A stretch of DNA of 14,123 bases from Candidatus Onthocola stercoravium (GTDB lineage: Bacteria; Bacillota_I; Bacilli_A; RF39; UBA660), in the NCBI GenBank assembly GCA_018711775.1, contig DVHV01000105.1:1-14123 (forward strand), given 5' to 3'. A model generated the notes under the pieces. That model was not told the origin of the DNA. It was given only the letters and a program-made list of their open reading frames with translations, and did no database searches. The translations under genes were made by a program, and so were the position numbers. Positions 12,371-14,123 of the stretch are shown one piece after another; the stretch's first letter is position 1, and each line of letters starts with the position of its first letter.

Positions 12371-13573
12371 ATGAAAAACAAAAAGGGATTTAATCTTTTA
12401 AGTGTGGTCATAATTATATGTGTTACTTCAATAATTTCTGGTATAACAACTGGTGTTATAGTAACAAATAGTTATAAAAGTTCAACTGGAATGACCTATA
12501 ATGAATTATTAAACGATGAAAGTTTAAATGAGTTTTTAGAGGTTTATTCATCTGTTGTTAACAATTATTATGAAGATGTCAATACAACTGAAATGATTGA
12601 TTCAGCTCTTAATGCAATGCTAGAATATTTAGGAGATTCTTATACTACATATTTGGATGATGACCAAGCTAAAGAGTTAGAAGAAAGTTTATCAGGTGTT
12701 TATAGAGGAATTGGAATCTCGTTTCAAATCGATAAAACTACAAATGCCCCTACAATAATTAGTGTAACTAAATCATCTCCAGCAGAAAGTGCAGGATTAA
12801 TGGTAGGAGATATATTTATAAGCATTGATGGAGTTTTAGTAAATGATAAAACTAGCGAAGAAATAAAGAATATGATAATAAATAATTCTGATAATAAAGT
12901 ATCGTTAGTAATTTTGAGAAATGGTACAGAAATGAGCTTTGAGGTTAATATTGAAAATGTTCAAGATGTAAACATCAGTTATGAACTAAAGGAAAATAAT
13001 ATTGGTTATTTAAAAATGGATAAATTTTCTAAAACATTGAGTAATCAAGTAGAAAATGCTTTAGCTGATTTAACAAGTCAAGGAATGCAAAAGTTGATAA
13101 TTGATTTGAGAGGGAATACGGGGGGCTATTTAGAAAGCGCAGAGTCAACAGCAAACTTATTTTTAGAGAAAGGAAAATTAATATATTCTTTAAAAAATAA
13201 AACTGCTAAAGCAGATTATCATGATAAAACAACTGCTCATACTACATTTCCAATAGTTATATTATTAGATAATAATTCAGCATCAGCTGCGGAAGTTTTA
13301 GCAGCAGCTTTAAAAGATAGCTACGACTATGGGGTAACGTTTGTTGGAACTACTAGTTTTGGTAAAGGGGTTGTTCAACAAACTTACGATTTAAAAGATG
13401 GTAGTATGGCCAAATATACATCTGCTCAATGGTTACGTCCTAATGGTGATTGCATCGATGGCATAGGTCTAAAACCAGATTATGAAGTCGTTAAAGAAGA
13501 CATTCGTGACGAAATGGGATATCCTATAGATAATCAATTACAAAGAGCAATAGAAATAATAAGTGCGTTGTAG
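12371..13573 (+). CDS. C-terminal processing peptidase, S41 family (CtpA/CtpB-like)
   Basis: This 400-residue protein has a signal anchor (about 8-32), a helical N-terminal region, a PDZ domain (about 113-190, with GVYRGIGISF and SPAESAGLMVGDIFISIDG) and the S41 protease domain. DNNSASAAE gives the catalytic Ser305, TSFGKGVVQQ gives Lys332, and Gln336 completes the Ser-Lys-Gln set known from CtpB. LRGNTGGYL is the usual glycine-rich substrate loop. The family cleaves secreted or membrane proteins near their C-termini outside the membrane. B. subtilis CtpB acts in sporulation signalling, but other members have general envelope roles, so I do not assign a specific symbol. The peptidoglycan-binding tail found in some Ctp proteins is absent. 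AAGGTGAT four bases upstream fixes the ATG. The gene stands alone between two terminators. Confidence 0.95.
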   Translation: MKNKKGFNLLSVVIIICVTSIISGITTGVIVTNSYKSSTGMTYNELLNDESLNEFLEVYSSVVNNYYEDVNTTEMIDSALNAMLEYLGDSYTTYLDDDQAKELEESLSGVYRGIGISFQIDKTTNAPTIISVTKSSPAESAGLMVGDIFISIDGVLVNDKTSEEIKNMIINNSDNKVSLVILRNGTEMSFEVNIENVQDVNISYELKENNIGYLKMDKFSKTLSNQVENALADLTSQGMQKLIIDLRGNTGGYLESAESTANLFLEKGKLIYSLKNKTAKADYHDKTTAHTTFPIVILLDNNSASAAEVLAAALKDSYDYGVTFVGTTSFGKGVVQQTYDLKDGSMAKYTSAQWLRPNGDCIDGIGLKPDYEVVKEDIRDEMGYPIDNQLQRAIEIISAL

Positions 13574-13589
13574 AAATGCACTTTTTTTT
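13561..13589 (+). terminator. terminator overlapping the end of the protease gene
   Basis: AAGTGC (13561-13566) and GCACTT (13578-13583) form a 6-base stem followed by eight T. The TAG stop (13571-13573) lies in the loop and the left arm is coding. Confidence 0.75.
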
Positions 13590-13616
13590 GATATTTGCAG
13601 AATTTTATTGTATAAT
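13588..13616 (+). promoter_or_regulatory. sigma-A-type promoter of the DUF402 gene
   Basis: TTGATA (13588-13593) and TATAAT (13611-13616) are separated by 17 bases, close to consensus. Transcription should begin near 13623, which leaves too little leader for the ATG at 13631 and supports the start at 13640. Confidence 0.8.
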
Positions 13617-13639
13617 TTTTTCTAAGAGAGATGGACGAA

Positions 13640-14123
13640 ATGAAAATAGGAGATAAGTATAAAATACATTGTTACAAACACAATGGTAAAATATATCAAG
13701 CAAGTGAAGAAGCTGTAATCTTAGATATCTTTGATGATTATATAGTTTGTGGTAATAATATGGTTACAGTTACCGAAACTGACGGTAGAAGTTATAAAAC
13801 AAAAGAGCTCGCAATAATATTCTTTTATAAACATAATTGGTTTAATGTTATAGCTCAGTTAAAAAAATACGGTTTATTTTATTATTGTAATATTGCCACA
13901 CCATATGTAATTGATGCAAATGTTATAAAATATATCGATTATGATTTAGACTTACGTGTATTTCCTGATGGTGGTTATAAAATATTAGATAATAATGAAT
14001 ACAATTTTCATAAAAAGTTAATGAATTATCCTTCAGAAATAGATGTTATAGTAAAAAAAGAATTAAATAAACTTATTGAAATGAAAAAAAATAACGAAGG
14101 GCCATTTAATAAAGAAGTAATAG
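13640..14123 (+). CDS. DUF402 nucleoside tri-/diphosphate phosphatase (Ntdp-like), cut by right edge
   Basis: My translation from ATG 13640 stays open for 161 codons to the window edge. Family members have about 175-180 residues, so only the last part is missing. The DUF402 signature is complete: SYKTKELAIIFFYKHNWFNV, then YYCNIATPYVID, then KYIDYDLDLRVFPDGGYKILD with the metal-binding aspartates (Asp100, Asp102, Asp104), then a KLMNYP motif and GPF near the end. The S. aureus Ntdp protein removes phosphate from nucleoside tri- and diphosphates in the cytoplasm. I preferred ATG 13640 over ATG 13631 because AAGAGAG would directly abut the latter. The gene has its own consensus-like promoter. 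The family call is firm; the physiological substrate here is inferred. Confidence 0.93.
   Translation, partial: MKIGDKYKIHCYKHNGKIYQASEEAVILDIFDDYIVCGNNMVTVTETDGRSYKTKELAIIFFYKHNWFNVIAQLKKYGLFYYCNIATPYVIDANVIKYIDYDLDLRVFPDGGYKILDNNEYNFHKKLMNYPSEIDVIVKKELNKLIEMKKNNEGPFNKEVI

Noticed and set aside
12371..12460. S41 protease start KKGFNLLSVV looks like a prepilin signal
   Set aside because: It lacks the conserved Glu at +5 and belongs to a complete PDZ-S41 protease, so it is an ordinary signal anchor.

Overview
The window is very AT-rich, has short intergenic gaps, uses strong GGAGG or GGTGAT-type ribosome binding sites and carries many U-tailed hairpin terminators. Together with rnr-smpB, a diadenylate cyclase with its YbbR partner, an S41 processing protease, a DUF402 phosphatase and a YdcC-like lipoprotein, this points to a low-GC Gram-positive bacterium. 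Several unrecognised or poorly known secreted proteins resemble those of uncultured gut Bacilli such as RF39 or Erysipelotrichia-like lineages; that placement is inference. No tRNA, rRNA, CRISPR array, insertion sequence or integrase was seen.

Left region (1-3021). A HipA-like kinase gene (cut by the left edge) and an XRE helix-turn-helix regulator lie on the minus strand and form a HipBA-like module. A surface protein gene diverges from the regulator. The intergenic region holds two inverted-repeat operator candidates placed on the surface protein's promoter. A small thioredoxin-fold protein with only one active-site cysteine converges on the surface protein gene and shares a bidirectional terminator.

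Middle region (3096-7824). A type IV prepilin-like gene is followed by a diverged paralogue that has lost the prepilin motif. The paralogue leads a tight plus-strand run: pilin-like protein, RNase R, SmpB, a membrane-anchored DUF3048 protein and a small Asn/Gln-tailed membrane protein. RNase R and SmpB act together in trans-translation and RNA quality control.

Second-messenger region (7837-10080). cdaA and cdaR overlap by 4 bases and should make and control cyclic di-AMP at the membrane. The usual third gene, glmM, is absent here. The operon ends at a bidirectional terminator facing a DUF378 membrane protein gene.

Right region (10333-14123). A YdcC-like lipoprotein with an extra cysteine-bearing acidic linker is followed by about 240 bases without a gene that appear to hold a structured non-coding RNA. 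Then come a membrane protein with a degenerate thioredoxin-like domain, a CtpA-type protease with an intact Ser-Lys-Gln triad, and an Ntdp-type nucleotide phosphatase cut by the right edge. Three membrane-protein genes (3116, 3521, 12371) share an unusual start arrangement: an extended -10 box lies only 14-15 bases before ATG.
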